NCBI RefSeq assembly: GCF_000218685.1
Contig: NW_006763300.1
Location: 308,565 to 372,564, forward strand
DNA length: 64,000 bases
Origin: Serpula lacrymans var. lacrymans S7.9
Taxonomy: Eukaryota; Basidiomycota; Agaricomycetes; Boletales; Serpulaceae
Reading direction: 5' to 3'
The notes beneath the pieces are model-generated. The model saw only the letters and a list, made by a program, of their open reading frames with translations, did no database searches and had not been told where the DNA came from. Within the stretch, counting starts at the first letter, position 1. Each line of letters starts with the position of its first letter. The translations under genes and the position numbers were made by a program. This document shows positions 43,945 to 55,810 of the stretch, piece after piece.

Positions 43945-46900
43945 TCAATTATCCTGAATTAGTTGGTCGGAAAAGCGATCCCTAATAGCAGTATAATGAT
44001 CCATTTCGGACTGGCTAATGCTCGGAACGAGTTCTTGCAATGCCAAATCAAAATCTTGCTCCGTAACAATGACATCCGTGTCAGAAGACGTGGCATACTC
44101 CATCAAGTAATTTTGTAGTAGAAATGGCTGAGCATCTAATGTCTGCCTTGATTGACCTACAATAATCATCAGTCAAATATGATAGATCAAACATTAGGAA
44201 CCCACACCTATTTTAGCATCAAGATATTCTACTTTTCTTGACATAGCATTCAGCATCGCATCCGAACAAAGCGCGTAGAAGTCAGCGCCTGTGTAATTGA
44301 AAGGACATCGGTCGGCCACTGATTGCAAATCCAAGGAAGGATCAAGGCGGAATTTTCGGGTGAGAGCCTGGATGATATCCAACTGCGTATCATGTGATTC
44401 GCTAAGACCGAGATATAACAAACGATCAAATCTAGAAGATAGGTTCTTGCGTAAACGTTTGATTAGTGTTATCGGGTGCAACTCACCTGCCAGGCCGAAG
44501 CAGAGCAGGATCGAGTAGATCCGGGCGATTAGTTGCTCCAATTACAAAGATATCAGACCCAGCGGGTCCTTGAGACATCCCGTCCAACTCGGCTAAAATT
44601 TGACTTACGATACGGTCCATAACACCACCCGAATCGCCAAAATTCCCTCTTTTTGGGGCTACTGAATCGAGTTCGTCAAAAAATATCACGCATGGCTTGG
44701 CGTCCCTAGCTTTTTGAAAAACACGACGGACGTTCGCTTCTGATTCCCCGATGTACATGTTTAGCAGTTCAGGACCTTTGACGGAGAAGAAATTCAAGGA
44801 GCATGACGTAGCCACCGCCTTCGCTAACAACGTTTTCCCAGTTCCAGGGGGACCATACAACAAAATACCTAAATCAACTGAAATCAAAACACGCAACATG
44901 GCAAGCTGAACATAGTTGCCTGAGCGCTTCTTCAAACCATCTGAAAATAATTCCGGATGATGAAGAGGTAGTTGGATAGTATCCAAAATATCATTTTTTA
45001 TAGATATCAGGCCACCAACGTCGTCCCACGACACATCTGGTATCTTGGGTGTGCCAATATTTTCTGAGTACAACTTTCGTGCCGTTTGAAGTGATGCATC
45101 CAGGTCGGCAGTGGTGGTAATCGGAGCCTCACCGAGCGAATGGTACACCCTACATTTAAGGTCAGTGCTGCCACTTGACTAAAAGGGTGATTTACCTTGC
45201 GTGACCTAATCGCCTTTCCGACACAACTTCTGTGTATCTGACAAGCGCGTACAGGTCAGAGGCAACGAAAGCAGCTGTTTGTACCGCTAGCCCTGATATA
45301 TCAACGTCGGGGCCCAACGGCATGCCATCAGTCTGGAATTTTAAAGCTTCATATCTATCCGGTTCGGGTGGAGCCTGTATTCTGGCTCTGCTCAGTGCAA
45401 GAAGCGACTAAAGGCTGTTAATGTACCTCGAAAACTATCTCGTGTTTAAAACAAGACAGGATACCAGGAGCAAGCCGCGTGGGTTCGCTGGTAGTTGCGA
45501 ATACAATGACAGATTGCCCTGATGATTTCCAGCTTTGCTGAAGACTGACGAGATGTTCGTGCAAAGTAGATTCCACAATAATTTCTACAGAAATTTAGAT
45601 ATATAGTTATCATCGAGCATGATGTGTATGCCTACCTTTTGCAGGCTCTCCAGATTGAGTTGCCTTAGTTAAAGCGTCTACGTGGCGTAAAACCAAAATG
45701 CAAGGAGCGCAGGAAGCTACCCTCTCCATCCGTGCACTCAAAGTGCCTGCTGTGAGAACATCCGTCTCGCCAACAGTGTCGAAGCAATTGATCTAAAAAT
45801 GATTTGTTAGCACCAACCAGAGCCCGCTTTATTAGAATCGACCTCATAAAGTTGTAATCCAATTTTTTGAGCAAGCCAAGCTGCAACAGTGAACTTCCCT
45901 ACACCTCTGTTACCTTTGAGCAGAAAAGAGAGACTAAGCCCGTAGTCAATGGCTTCTCTGATTGTAGACGCATTTGATAATTTTAAAACGTTAGAAGAAG
46001 CTCTTGCCGCCCCAGGTAAGAATGGACCAGATTTCGGCCAGCCTAGGTCTTTCATTTGTGAGTGAATGGTATCATATATGTACTGTAAAGATCCCCTCAC
46101 CACATTTGAAGTAAGGGGTAATGTCAGGTACTTGACTGTGTGCCAGGCCAGCCTGAATGATCCGAGTCTCATTAGCATCTACCCAGCATCCAAGTGCTCC
46201 GCTCGCGATTTCCGGATATGTATAGAGTGGGTCAGCCGACCCACTAGTGAACTTGGCGTAATTGATATGGGTGATCACGAAGAATACTAGCTCATTGCCG
46301 CGAGGCGCAAAAAATGAATAGAGCCTGTCTGGCAATCATGAGGTCAAAACAGGGTAGTTCCAAAATTACTTACGCCGGATCTGACATTTCGTCTTCACCA
46401 AGATTAGACGAGTAGCAAGTGTCGTCCGTGTCGATAGCCACTGCTATTAAATCACCTTGCTTCACCAAATGTCTCGTGCTTTGGAAGTATGTCTTAAGGG
46501 CGCGGAGATAGAGAGGCTGATAGTGGTTTCCTGTCGAGAAGAAGGATGAAACCCGTTCTATGGTGATGCTTTCGGCAAATGGGGCATTGAGTGGTGAGTG
46601 ACTATGGGGGACAGCGCGAACTGCGACCTGGCTAGAAGCATCCAGGCACATATTGTGGAGTAGCAATGGGGACGCGAAGACAAAATCACTATTGAAATAT
46701 GAGTTACTATTTTATGCAACAGGAACACTTCCTTACGGAGAGGTTACTAAGTCGTCCAGAGCGGAAACACGAACCAATCTAGATCTAGAACAATCCAAGG
46801 GATGAATGATTACCTATTAATCAGTCGATGAGTCGCATTGACAGGAAGGTTCTTGACAGAAACGTACCCAATCACCACTGAGTATGCCAAGTTTCCCCAG

Positions 46901-47889
46901 ATCAAGGGTTCGCAGATATATGGAATGCTCATCGTCTGCCAAGAAAATAGGCTGTCTCAAAGGTTTCATACAATAGGTCATATCGGCCAATGGGATATCT
47001 TAGAGGAAACATTGATGAGCGCACACAGTCAACAGAAATATAAAATTAGCTCGTACCTTCTGAGGAAATAAATAATGAAGTGGTCGTTGCAGCGTTCACT
47101 GTATTTGAGAGAAAACTCTCGCCAATTTCAACCATCTCTTTGTCACAGCCTTCATCATCGCCATGCTGGATTTCTATGGCTCGGCCTTGAGCTGACCCTT
47201 CTCCAGGGATATTCGTGAAAGTCACGATATACCGCGTATGATGCTTTCTAGCGAACCCTTGCTGGCACGGCTCTACCATGTCTACGCGATAAGGATAGAA
47301 CTTCGCCTGGTCATGACCTGTTCCACACTCTCTATCCAAGTTAGAAGTGAAGGTAAAGGTTTGGCCCTCGCGAATGATGAGATCGTCCTGACAAAACCAA
47401 TCATCAAGAACGTGTCCTTGATTGTGCGCGAGCTTATATGCCTCAATCGTGAGAGCTGTCACAACAACTTCTGCGACAAGTACTGGTTGTGCAGTATATA
47501 TATGTAATGAGCGTGGACTGTACGCCAGAGACGAGAAAGCTGGAGAAAATATAGCGCCAAATGTATTTATCCAATGAGAGGGGATGACGACGTCAAACAC
47601 CTGGATAGAGAAAATTTGTGAGTGGCTCTGCGGTCATACAACCGATGAATGAACGGACAGTCTCGTCGTGTCTTGCCCAACACACCACTGATCGCAGTCC
47701 CACACGTTGAAGCATATCTATCTGTGGAGCTGATATCGATATAACGATGCGCTCCTCTCCAAGAGTAGACAAGGAATTCCACATAGCTGTGTTCAAAAGA
47801 ACGGTGTCGAACCCATCTCGTGTGCGGCGGTCGTTTGCGGTAGAGAATGTCGACTCTGCCACATGGATATGGTCAAAGAATAGACTCAT
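43945..47889 (-). CDS. PEX6: Peroxisome biogenesis AAA ATPase PEX6
   Basis: Many-exon minus-strand gene, start ATG 47889 ([16 protein letters not shown]), stop TGA 43947-43945. PEX6 with PEX1 forms the double-ring ATPase that pulls ubiquitinated PEX5 out of the peroxisome membrane. The N-domain is recognisable ([20 protein letters not shown]). D1 keeps a Walker [10 protein letters not shown], near 45900. D2 is canonical: SWDDVGGL, Walker [21 protein letters not shown], Walker [14 protein letters not shown], and [18 protein letters not shown] with arginine fingers. The intron 44919-44869 starts GC (CAG|GCAACT), and removing it gives an uninterrupted [14 protein letters not shown]1 being less conserved than D2 is usual for PEX6. 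Last gene before the repeat-rich right part. Confidence 0.92.
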
Positions 47890-48578
47890 ATAAGATATAT
47901 CTGGTGGATATTTTTGCCGATGGACCTGTGTTCAGTCTGAGTGTCTGAGTTTTTCTCTGATGGTGAGTAACTCACTAACTTAGCCTAAGAGGGGCCTCGG
48001 CAAAGACCAGGGCGCGGCTAAGTTGTGCCAGCTTTGACGCTCACACTTCACAGTGAGGAGAATTTAATTACTCCGAAATGTTTGTCAAAATGCGTTGGAA
48101 AAAATGATATTTGGATCAACATTTGAACTACCTTACATTACAAATTTGCTATGGATATATAATAAATATAATACTTATTTCCTTACGAGTTTCAGCCATG
48201 GGTTGAACTAGAAATGTCGAGGGATACAAAAGTAATTGCGAATAATAATAATTTTATTGAACATTTCGGATACATAGCATGACACAATACAAATTACTTA
48301 TTTCAGGTAACAAAAACAGCTAATTTTGAGTGGTTTCAAGAAAAATAGGTCTTTAGTCAGCTGTGAAATACATTGTCCGATGGTCGCCCACTTGTTGGGC
48401 AAGCCATTAATCCTATAACAAATGTGTCAGATGAATAGTAGGAAATGAAATGAAAGAGAGATATTTACACGAGAAAGGGACATAATCACAACTGTATCGG
48501 GGGTCATTTTCCAACATGCATACTGACACATGACCCAATCAAGGTCAATTGCTTCGAGTGTAGGATAATAAAACTGAG
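47890..48578. other. Upstream region of PEX6, no gene supported
   Basis: Starts with the PEX6 promoter. Further right (about 48200-48600) the minus strand has two protein-like snippets, DLDWVMCQYACWKMTPDTVV and GLPNKWATIGQCISQLTKD, that faintly recall a Myb/SANT repeat, but no splice choice joins them in frame. A very small confidence is attached to this reading. Confidence 0.25.
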
Positions 48579-48866
48579 TGAAACTCAGCCGCTGCCCGAG
48601 AGGCTATAGAAACGACTTTATTATTTATCTAAGTGAAACTACAATAGATGTTAGTTTAAGGTGATCTCTAATAAATGTAATGTAACATACCTCAGCCGCT
48701 GCCCGAGAGGCTATAGAAACGACTGAGGTATTCCTATACTAAACCCCCTACTACTTATAGTCGGAGGTGCTACTCGCTACAGTATAATGACTCCTAGGAG
48801 AACAATGGTTACTCCATGGAGTGGTGGCTATACTCCATGGAGAATAATGGCTGCTTTGGCAGAGAC
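48579..48866 (+). repeat. Dispersed repeat D, copy 1
   Basis: Shares its sequence with 61592-61838 in the same orientation. Inside, the 35-base motif CAGCCGCTGCCCGAGAGG...ACGACT occurs twice, about 107 bp apart (48588 and 48695). This copy has an extra stretch with two CTCCATGGAG palindromes. Class of element unknown. Confidence 0.75.
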
Positions 48867-49197
48867 TGAAAATATATTTTATATATCCAGGTACTGGAGG
48901 TTTACACCTGTCTCCGGTGGGGTAAAGTAATACCTGGCTATTACCTAGGTGAATTGATGACCAAGCAAGCATACTGCAACTTAATCAAAAGTGCACCTGC
49001 AAAATAACATAGTACCCTTGGACTAAATACAACATATTTGGAGGGACCGGTACACCTTTGTTCCCCTGAGTCTTGCAGACATTGTCAGAGCAAACATTGT
49101 TTTCGTAGTATTCCCTCCCAGGCTGTTTATACCATTTATCGAGTAGGAGCTTGCATATTCTGATGGCTGGGGGGCAATCAATGTGGGTGTAACAACC
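48867..49197. other. Repeat-flanking region
   Basis: A minus-strand frame (about 48985-49197) reads LLDKWYKQPGREYYENNVCS and VCKTQGNKGVPVPPNM, protein-like but unrecognised and cut by the LTR at 49198. Confidence 0.3.
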
Positions 49198-49322
49198 AAA
49201 GTTTGTATACTCTGGTGCACAACATGAACAAGCAAAGAGTAGTGAGTGGAGGAGAGGATAATCTCCCTTATGATAGGACTGAGTTTGTTGTGGGTAAACA
49301 ACAGGAGGACTCGCTGAGGAGT

Positions 49323-50528
49323 TGTTACGATACACAATTTTTAGACCTTTAATTTTCATTCTCCTCTTTAACTTTATCCTGTATTTTTCACACACTGTGC
49401 CATGCGGCACTTTCCATTTGTTCAAACTCCACTTTCTCATGCTACGCTGCCTTTATTCTTATTTTAGCTACAAGTCTCTCACGCAGTGGAGCTGGTCACA
49501 TGGGCTGCACCCTCTGACATTATCAGCCACTGCTTTATCAACTGTATAGTACAACATGTACAAACAACCTGTAGTAGTATATATACCTCAATAGATCCAG
49601 GAGACTCCTCAGCGAGTCCTTCTGTTGTATCCTCACAACTAACTTGTTGAAGCCTAAAGGGTAACCACTCCCTCATCATCCTCTCTATAGCTTGTCTGAG
49701 TTGTGCGCCAGAGTAACAACATCAGGAAAAACCCTTTGCTATATAGCACTATATAGCCACCACCTATATATATAAACGCATTCATAGAAACTATAGTACT
49801 ATCAGTGCAATCATAGCTCTTATAGCTCTTATAACACAGTAGTAGGCAAAATTTTAACGAAGGGGAGAAGTATCTATAATTCCCTCAAACTCTGGATTAA
49901 TCTAATAAACTTGTTTAATAATAGAAAGAGGCCAAAAGTGTTTGGAGTCAAGTATATTATTATAGACAAGATACTATAAGTGCTCTTATAGCCTATAGCA
50001 ACCTACATAGCTCCTATAGCTGTAAAGGTCATAGTTATAATATAGTTCAAGGTGCTTAAAAGGGCTAATAAATCATCCAGTATTAATTGATTATGTAGCC
50101 TGTATTAGTGAAATAGTAGTTTGTATCCCTGATACCCACAAAATAAGAATAATGATTTATCCAAGTATAAGTAGTGACAATGAGTAAAAAAATAATCTAA
50201 GTCCGTAAAAGGTCACAATATATAACACCTGTATAATACATTTTATAAGCTCTCATGGTGTAGTGGATAAATGTGATGTGTGGCTGTAGGTTGCTTAGTC
50301 ACCCAAGAGCTGACTAGCAGATTGAGAGTTCAAATTCTGTCTGTGTTAATTTTTTTCAATCAGCCACACAACAATTTCCAACATCTATAAGAGCATTTAT
50401 AGAGCTATATGAGGCTCTATAGATGGCAGAGGTTCTATAGCAGGTTTGACCACTATAACAGCTTTATGAGTACTTATAGTGCTATATAGCTACCCCCATT
50501 TTTCCTGATGAAACTCTTGGTTGTTACA
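49323..50528 (+). repeat. Solo family-C LTR inserted in another LTR, itself carrying a MITE
   Basis: TGTTACGATACACA at 49323 to GGTTGTTACA at 50528, flanked by the 5-bp duplication GGAGT. Without the 791-bp insertion at 49720-50510 its length is about 413 bp, matching the intact copies of 412 bp. Confidence 0.92.
49720..50510. mobile_element. 791-bp MITE-like element
   Basis: Inverted ends CATCAGGAAAAA / TTTTTCCTGATG bound the insert. The host LTR, rebuilt from other copies, has a single AA where the insert is flanked by AA on both sides (49718-49719 and 50511-50512). The inside has many CTATAG/TATAGC motifs and no coding frame. A tRNA-like A box and B box pair lies at 50256-50266 and 50326-50337. 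Confidence 0.82.
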
Positions 50529-50808
50529 GGAGTCTCCTGGATATAATGGGTATTTATACTACTACAGTTTGTTTGTACATGTGTACTGTACAGTTGATGA
50601 AGGCAGTGGCTGATGATATCATGGGGCACAGCCCATGTGACCAGCTCTACTGCATGAGAGACTTGTATCTAAAAATAAAGGAAAGCAGCACAGCACAAGA
50701 AAGTGGAGTTTGAACAAAATGGAAAGTGCTGCATGGCACAATGACAATGTGTGAAAATAAAGAAAGAAAGTTGAAGTGGAGAGTGAAAGTTAAAGTTCCC
50801 CTTTAAGG

Positions 50809-51860
50809 TTCGACTTCTAGGTGAGACCAAGTACCGGAGGTAGTAGTTGAATTTTTGGGCATAGATTGAAAAAGGGAATTAAAAAGGTTGTTGAATCCAT
50901 GCCTCTAAGTTTTCTAGGAGCCAAGGGATTCTCAGAATAAAAGTCTCAAACAGCATCTCGGGAATTGTCCAGATGGGTTTCTGGTTCCCATGTTCTGTCC
51001 TTGTCTCCACAGCCCTTCCATAGGACTAGGAACTCTAATTTTCCACGCTTCAAGCATGCATCCACCACTTGTTCAACTTTGAACTCTTCTTCACCTTCCT
51101 GGGTGACTACAACTGGTCCGGGCCAGTCTATGTGCTGTCCCGGCAGCGGCCCTCTGTAGGGTTTCACACAGCTAATATTGACTGTGGGCACTACCCTCAT
51201 TTGTTTTGGGAGTTCCAGCTCCACCGCATTGAGTTTGACTTCCTTCATCCAGTAAGGACTGCTCCACTTTTTGGTCGGTTTTCTGGACTGCCAACCTTTT
51301 AATTTTGAGTGGTCGGTATCTAACCAGACCAGGTTGCCAACCTTGTAACCAGGGGCCTTAGAGTGTCTACACTCTGCCCTGTCTTTCATCTGCTCTGCAG
51401 TTTTAAATAATGCCTTGCGTGTTTTGTCTGAAACGGACTTCATGCCTTTGGCTATGTTCTTAGCAGCCTCATTCTCGCTTTTTCCAGGTTCTACAGTCAT
51501 TCTGGGGAGGTATGACCTTGTAACCTCAAATGGTGCTTTCCCTGTAGCCAATGACTGTGTGATATTATATGAGAACTGGGCTATCTTTAGCCACTTGGCC
51601 CAATCTGTCTGCCTGTCATTAATAAATATCCAGAGATACTATTTCAACTCCTGGTTGAGTTTCTCCGTTTTTCCATCAGTCTGCAGATGGAATACCATTA
51701 ATAATTTAGGTTTAATGCCCAGCATCCGGCATAATTCTTTTGTGAATTTGCTAGTGAATTAAGGTCCCCTATTGGAGATAACTGTTATTGGTAACCCGTA
51801 GATGAACCATACAAAATCTATAAATAAGTCTGCTGTACTGGCAGCTGTAATGGTTTATTT
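50809..51860 (-). pseudogene. Chromodomain integrase fragment of a family-C Ty3 element
   Basis: The frame 50946-51551 holds the end of integrase (VGNLVWLDTDHSKLKGWQSR) and a C-terminal chromodomain (KRGKLEFLVLWKGCGDKDRT, WEPETHLDNSRDAV). Upstream, in pieces with stops, lies the integrase core (FTSKFTKELCRMLGIKPK; DRQTDWAKWLKIAQFSYNIT). Chromodomains direct chromovirus integration to heterochromatin marks. The homology to integrase ends near 51850, where sequence of another origin begins. Confidence 0.85.
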
Positions 51861-52752
51861 GTCATCTACAAGAATGGGATATTCATTATTGTTGAGTGGA
51901 AGCTCGATCTTTTCTTTCTGCTTGCTTGGTAGGCTCTCCTTTAGCATAGACCCATCTATATCAGCTATATACAGTTCAGTATTCTGTGATGCTTATTAAT
52001 TAAGCTGGAAACTTACCAAAATGTCTTTGTGCATACTTGCCCCAAGTCTCTCATATCTTTATGTTTTGCCAGTTGGGTTGTACCTTGCTAAAAAGCTCAA
52101 ACCTGGCTTTGTTATTTTGCTCATGGTTGCAATTAAAGCACTCTGTTTCAGTAACCAGACACCCAGTTTGAGACCTGGGGTCCATAGACTACTTACAAGG
52201 ACATGCAAATGGTTTCATTTGTATCTCTATGGGCAGTGAGCACATCTGAAAGTCCTTGACTACTTTTCTACCCTTGATTTCAGCAGCTCTGGGTATCTTG
52301 AGTTACTATTTGTCCCGGGTGAGTAAAGGACATCATACTCACTTTTGTCTCACTTTCTCTAATGGCCCATCAATATACCACTCCTCACACTTCACTTTTA
52401 GTTCAGCTAGCTCCTCCTCGCTGAGTTCAGTCAACATTGCCTTCAGGACACTCTGCAGTTTACCAATATAATCTGACTGCCCTGGCTTGACTCTGTAAAG
52501 GTCCCACATCCTCTTCTCCACCTCCTTCTTCTTCACTATGTTGAGCACTTGGTTCAGACTTAAATACTTTCCATGCCTGGCAACCTTGTGCCTGGGCTTT
52601 TTGTTACCACTATGGTTGTACAACCAACTCCTGACCCACTGCAATATTAATTGTAAACATGATGATGTACTTGGACAATTAAGTGTGATCATACCTCTTT
52701 CATGTTTGTTAAATCCTTCATGTTGGTTAGTATATGTCCTCCAAAATTTTCC
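51861..52752 (-). pseudogene. Unrecognised transposon-associated protein fragment
   Basis: Minus-strand protein-like pieces: LPLNNNEYPILVDDK near 51900, and the frame 52339-52833 with GKYLSLNQVLNIVKKKEVEK and LSEEELAELKVKCEEWYIDG. The style recalls large repeated hypothetical proteins of mushrooms. Stops separate the pieces. The frame's first 27 residues come from the inverted repeat that begins at 52753. No function assigned. Confidence 0.4.
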
Positions 52753-54214
52753 CACTTCAGGCGGCCAAAGTTTTAGGACTCTTAGCTTGATCATAATCTC
52801 CAAACCTATGGGGCTAGTAGCTCCCTGGAGCATGGTATACCGTGGTACACTTTCAAGTCAGGTGGGATGTCCCATGAATGCTGGGCTAACCCATGAGTGC
52901 TGGGATATCCCAGCAATGATGATTGGGATAACCTGTGAGTGCCAGGATAACCTGTGAGTGCTGGGATATCCCAGATGGATGAATAAGATGATTATGCATA
53001 TATACAATGCTAAAAGTGGAAATCTCAATATATTGTAGAGCATATGTTTTGAGTAGGTTATCCTATACCTTCTTATAATATCTTGCTTGGGACTAGGCTA
53101 ACAATTAGATGATAAAAATTTCTTAGATTACTTTTATAGTACCACCTTCATAAGTTTTACTATATATAAAATAAAGAATTAGGCTTACTTATTTTCTGGT
53201 ACAACCAAATCAATACTGGCTTCAAATATTTAAAGAGGGCTATGAGATGGTTTAGCCTTTGGGGTTAATTTTGTTTGGGAATTTTAGCAAAATGGCTGGT
53301 AATAAGAAAAACACTTATTACAGAGTTACAATACTGTTTCAACCTTAGGTTTGTTACAGTGCTGCCACCATAATAAACCAAACCCAATTTCTGCAACAGT
53401 CACACCACCTAATTTGGGTGATGAACTAAATGATGTAAAATATTTACTTGAGGTTCTGCCTCACTGTGTATCCCAGCTGAGTCAATAAACCTAAATTCTA
53501 GGTTTGGCACACATCTCAGCAACCAGTGAGCATATAAACCTAACAATATATTATATCATACTCAAAACATAGTAAATTTAAGGTCAAAATGATACAGTAT
53601 ATTGATTGACACCCAGATGTCAAACAATGCCTAGTAGCAACTACAAAAATCCAGAATATTGAAACAGATAAATTGTGGAATATATAATATATGGCATTAT
53701 TTTAAAGTAATATATATATATATATTGGAAAATTGGCCCTAGGATGTTTTTAATCAGAGTTGATAATAGTACATATTGATTTTTAACTAAAATAGAAATA
53801 GAGAATAGCTTGTGAAAAAATCATAGCTAGGTTTCACTATATGGCAGCCAAGGATCTGAAAATAACTGTGATTGCAAAGTGTAATAGAATATACAAAAAA
53901 CCTTAACCAGAGGTCCTTTTTGAGAAGTTGAGAACCATTAAGATAGGCTGACAGTAATATTGTGACAAATATACTTCTTGTGTGTTACATCCTGAAAGAA
54001 AAATGAATGACCAACTTTATAAGTCAAATATATTTTTGTGTGGGTGGACATATAACTACAAATAATAATATATAAATTCTTAGATGTGAAAAGTCCCCGT
54101 GCACTGTAGTTTATGAAGATGAGTCATTCATTAGATTGGAGAATATAATTGACTGAAACTATACAAATGTTGTGTGATATAATGATAACACTGTGATTAC
54201 TGGATTACTGGGAT

Positions 54215-54350
54215 GTTTTGACAGTACCTATGGGTTATCCCAGCAATGCCACGGGATGTCCCAACAGTACTACGGGTTATCCCAACAGTACCATGGGTTA
54301 TCCTGACAGCGCTGTGGGTCATCCCAACAATAACACAGGGAATCCCAATC
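54215..54350 (+). repeat. GGGTTATCCC-type 21-bp tandem block
   Basis: About six imperfect units of GGGTTATCCCAACAGTACCA type. Being multiples of three, they code for a repeating GYPNST peptide in the frame 54218-54403; no other sign that this is translated. Confidence 0.7.
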
Positions 54351-55439
54351 AGACTCTAGAACAACTCAGTAGAAGCTTCAGGAATCCCACTGGCATACTA
54401 TGAAGGACAAGAGGAACATCAAAACCCCATAGGAACCAGCAGTACTCTACATTCATAGCTTAGCCTCAAAGCCTTGAAGCAGTGTGCCTATGCAAGACAT
54501 GATTACTAACAGCTACAAACACCATAAAAAACACCTAGTATATCATCTCAAGAATTGTAACACCAGCTTTTTTACTATACAGGTTGCAATGTTTTCCTCC
54601 ACAAAGTTACTTCTACCTCTATGATGCATTTTTAGTCTAAACAATGCTTTATGTATAATAACATATGCAGGTGAGTGAAAATATTGCGTGACAATACAAT
54701 AAACTTAACATCAACATATTACAATATACCTTGGAAATATTGGTTTCCTTGCATGATCTTCAAGGCACCCAAGGAATACAATAATAAGAGAGAATTACAG
54801 TAGGTGTATACTGTACTATTTTGACCTAGGTTTATCATGCATCACAACCACTGATAAATACACAAACCTATCATTATAATATATCACACTTAAAACCCCA
54901 CATATCTAATGTCAAAATAATACAGTATATTATTTACCAAAACTCTTTATACTTTGGGCATATACTCTACTGTACTGTTTCAACCAGGTGTTCAGAGGGG
55001 TGTGACATGTGACACTGAACTTCCACCCTGGTATGGTGATTTGTGTGCTGAATAGAAAGTATTCAGATCCATCAAGTCTCCATCCACTAATTAAGAAAAT
55101 TTGATATTGAGTAAAGTTTTCAAATTGATTATCTGCCATGACTTCTTATATATGGCTGTTTATTCAGCGTTGTAACCCCATGACGAAACATCTTGAGTGT
55201 TCATTTTAAGGCCAACATAACTCATAACTGAACACCCAGTTGAAAGGTGCAGTGTTTTTTTTTACACCTAAGTCATAATATAGGTCCCCGCCCTTTGACT
55301 GCTCAGCAGACATGCATGTTCCTACAACCAACACTTCTCAGAACATAAGGTCTTGGCAAGAACACAATCTCAGAAAACTCACTATCACACCACATAGATC
55401 AGCATTGATTCTGGCATGTACAAATGAGTGTGCTACCTT

Positions 55440-55810
55440 TTGTAAGCAATGTTATAACATTTTGTTGACAACCCTATATATTCTACAACATAGCAAAACT
55501 TGCAAAACTTACTACATTTCTCATACACAAACTCTATAGATCATTTGTAGGCCAAAACACTAATTGTTGATTTCTGAGAAAACCACTTACAAACTTTATA
55601 AGCAATGTTATAATATTTTGTTGACAACCCTATAGGCTCTATAACATATCAAAAGTTGCAAAATTTGCTGTATTATTCATATGCAAACTTCATAGGTTAC
55701 TTGTAGGCCAAAACACCAATAGTTAATTTGTGAGAAAACCACATACAAACATTGTAAGCAACATCATAACATGTTGTTGACAAGCCCATATGCTCTACAA
55801 TATATTGAGT
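55440..55810. repeat. 156-bp tandem repeat, about 2.4 copies
   Basis: TGTAAGCAA-type starts recur at 55441, 55597 and 55753, exactly 156 bp apart, each followed by TTTTGTTGACAACCC and later GTAGGCCAAAACAC. The last copy runs into the right inverted end. Confidence 0.85.

Larger units (their letters stand above)
49198..50808 (-). repeat. Family-C LTR, minus orientation, split by a nested insertion
   Basis: Starts TGTAACAACCAAAGTTTG at 49198, breaks at 49322, and resumes at 50534 (GGAGT is duplicated at 49318-49322 and 50529-50533). The far end lacks the terminal about 30 bases seen at 63640-63666 and runs directly into the PPT-side sequence at about 50808. It would be the 3' LTR of the minus-strand pol remnant that follows. 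Confidence 0.85.

Noticed and set aside
48200..48600. Myb/SANT gene on the minus strand
   Set aside because: Two suggestive peptides cannot be joined by any GT-AG choice in frame; too weak.
50240..50345. Functional tRNA gene
   Set aside because: A and B boxes are present but T and acceptor stems do not pair; kept only as a tRNA-like observation.
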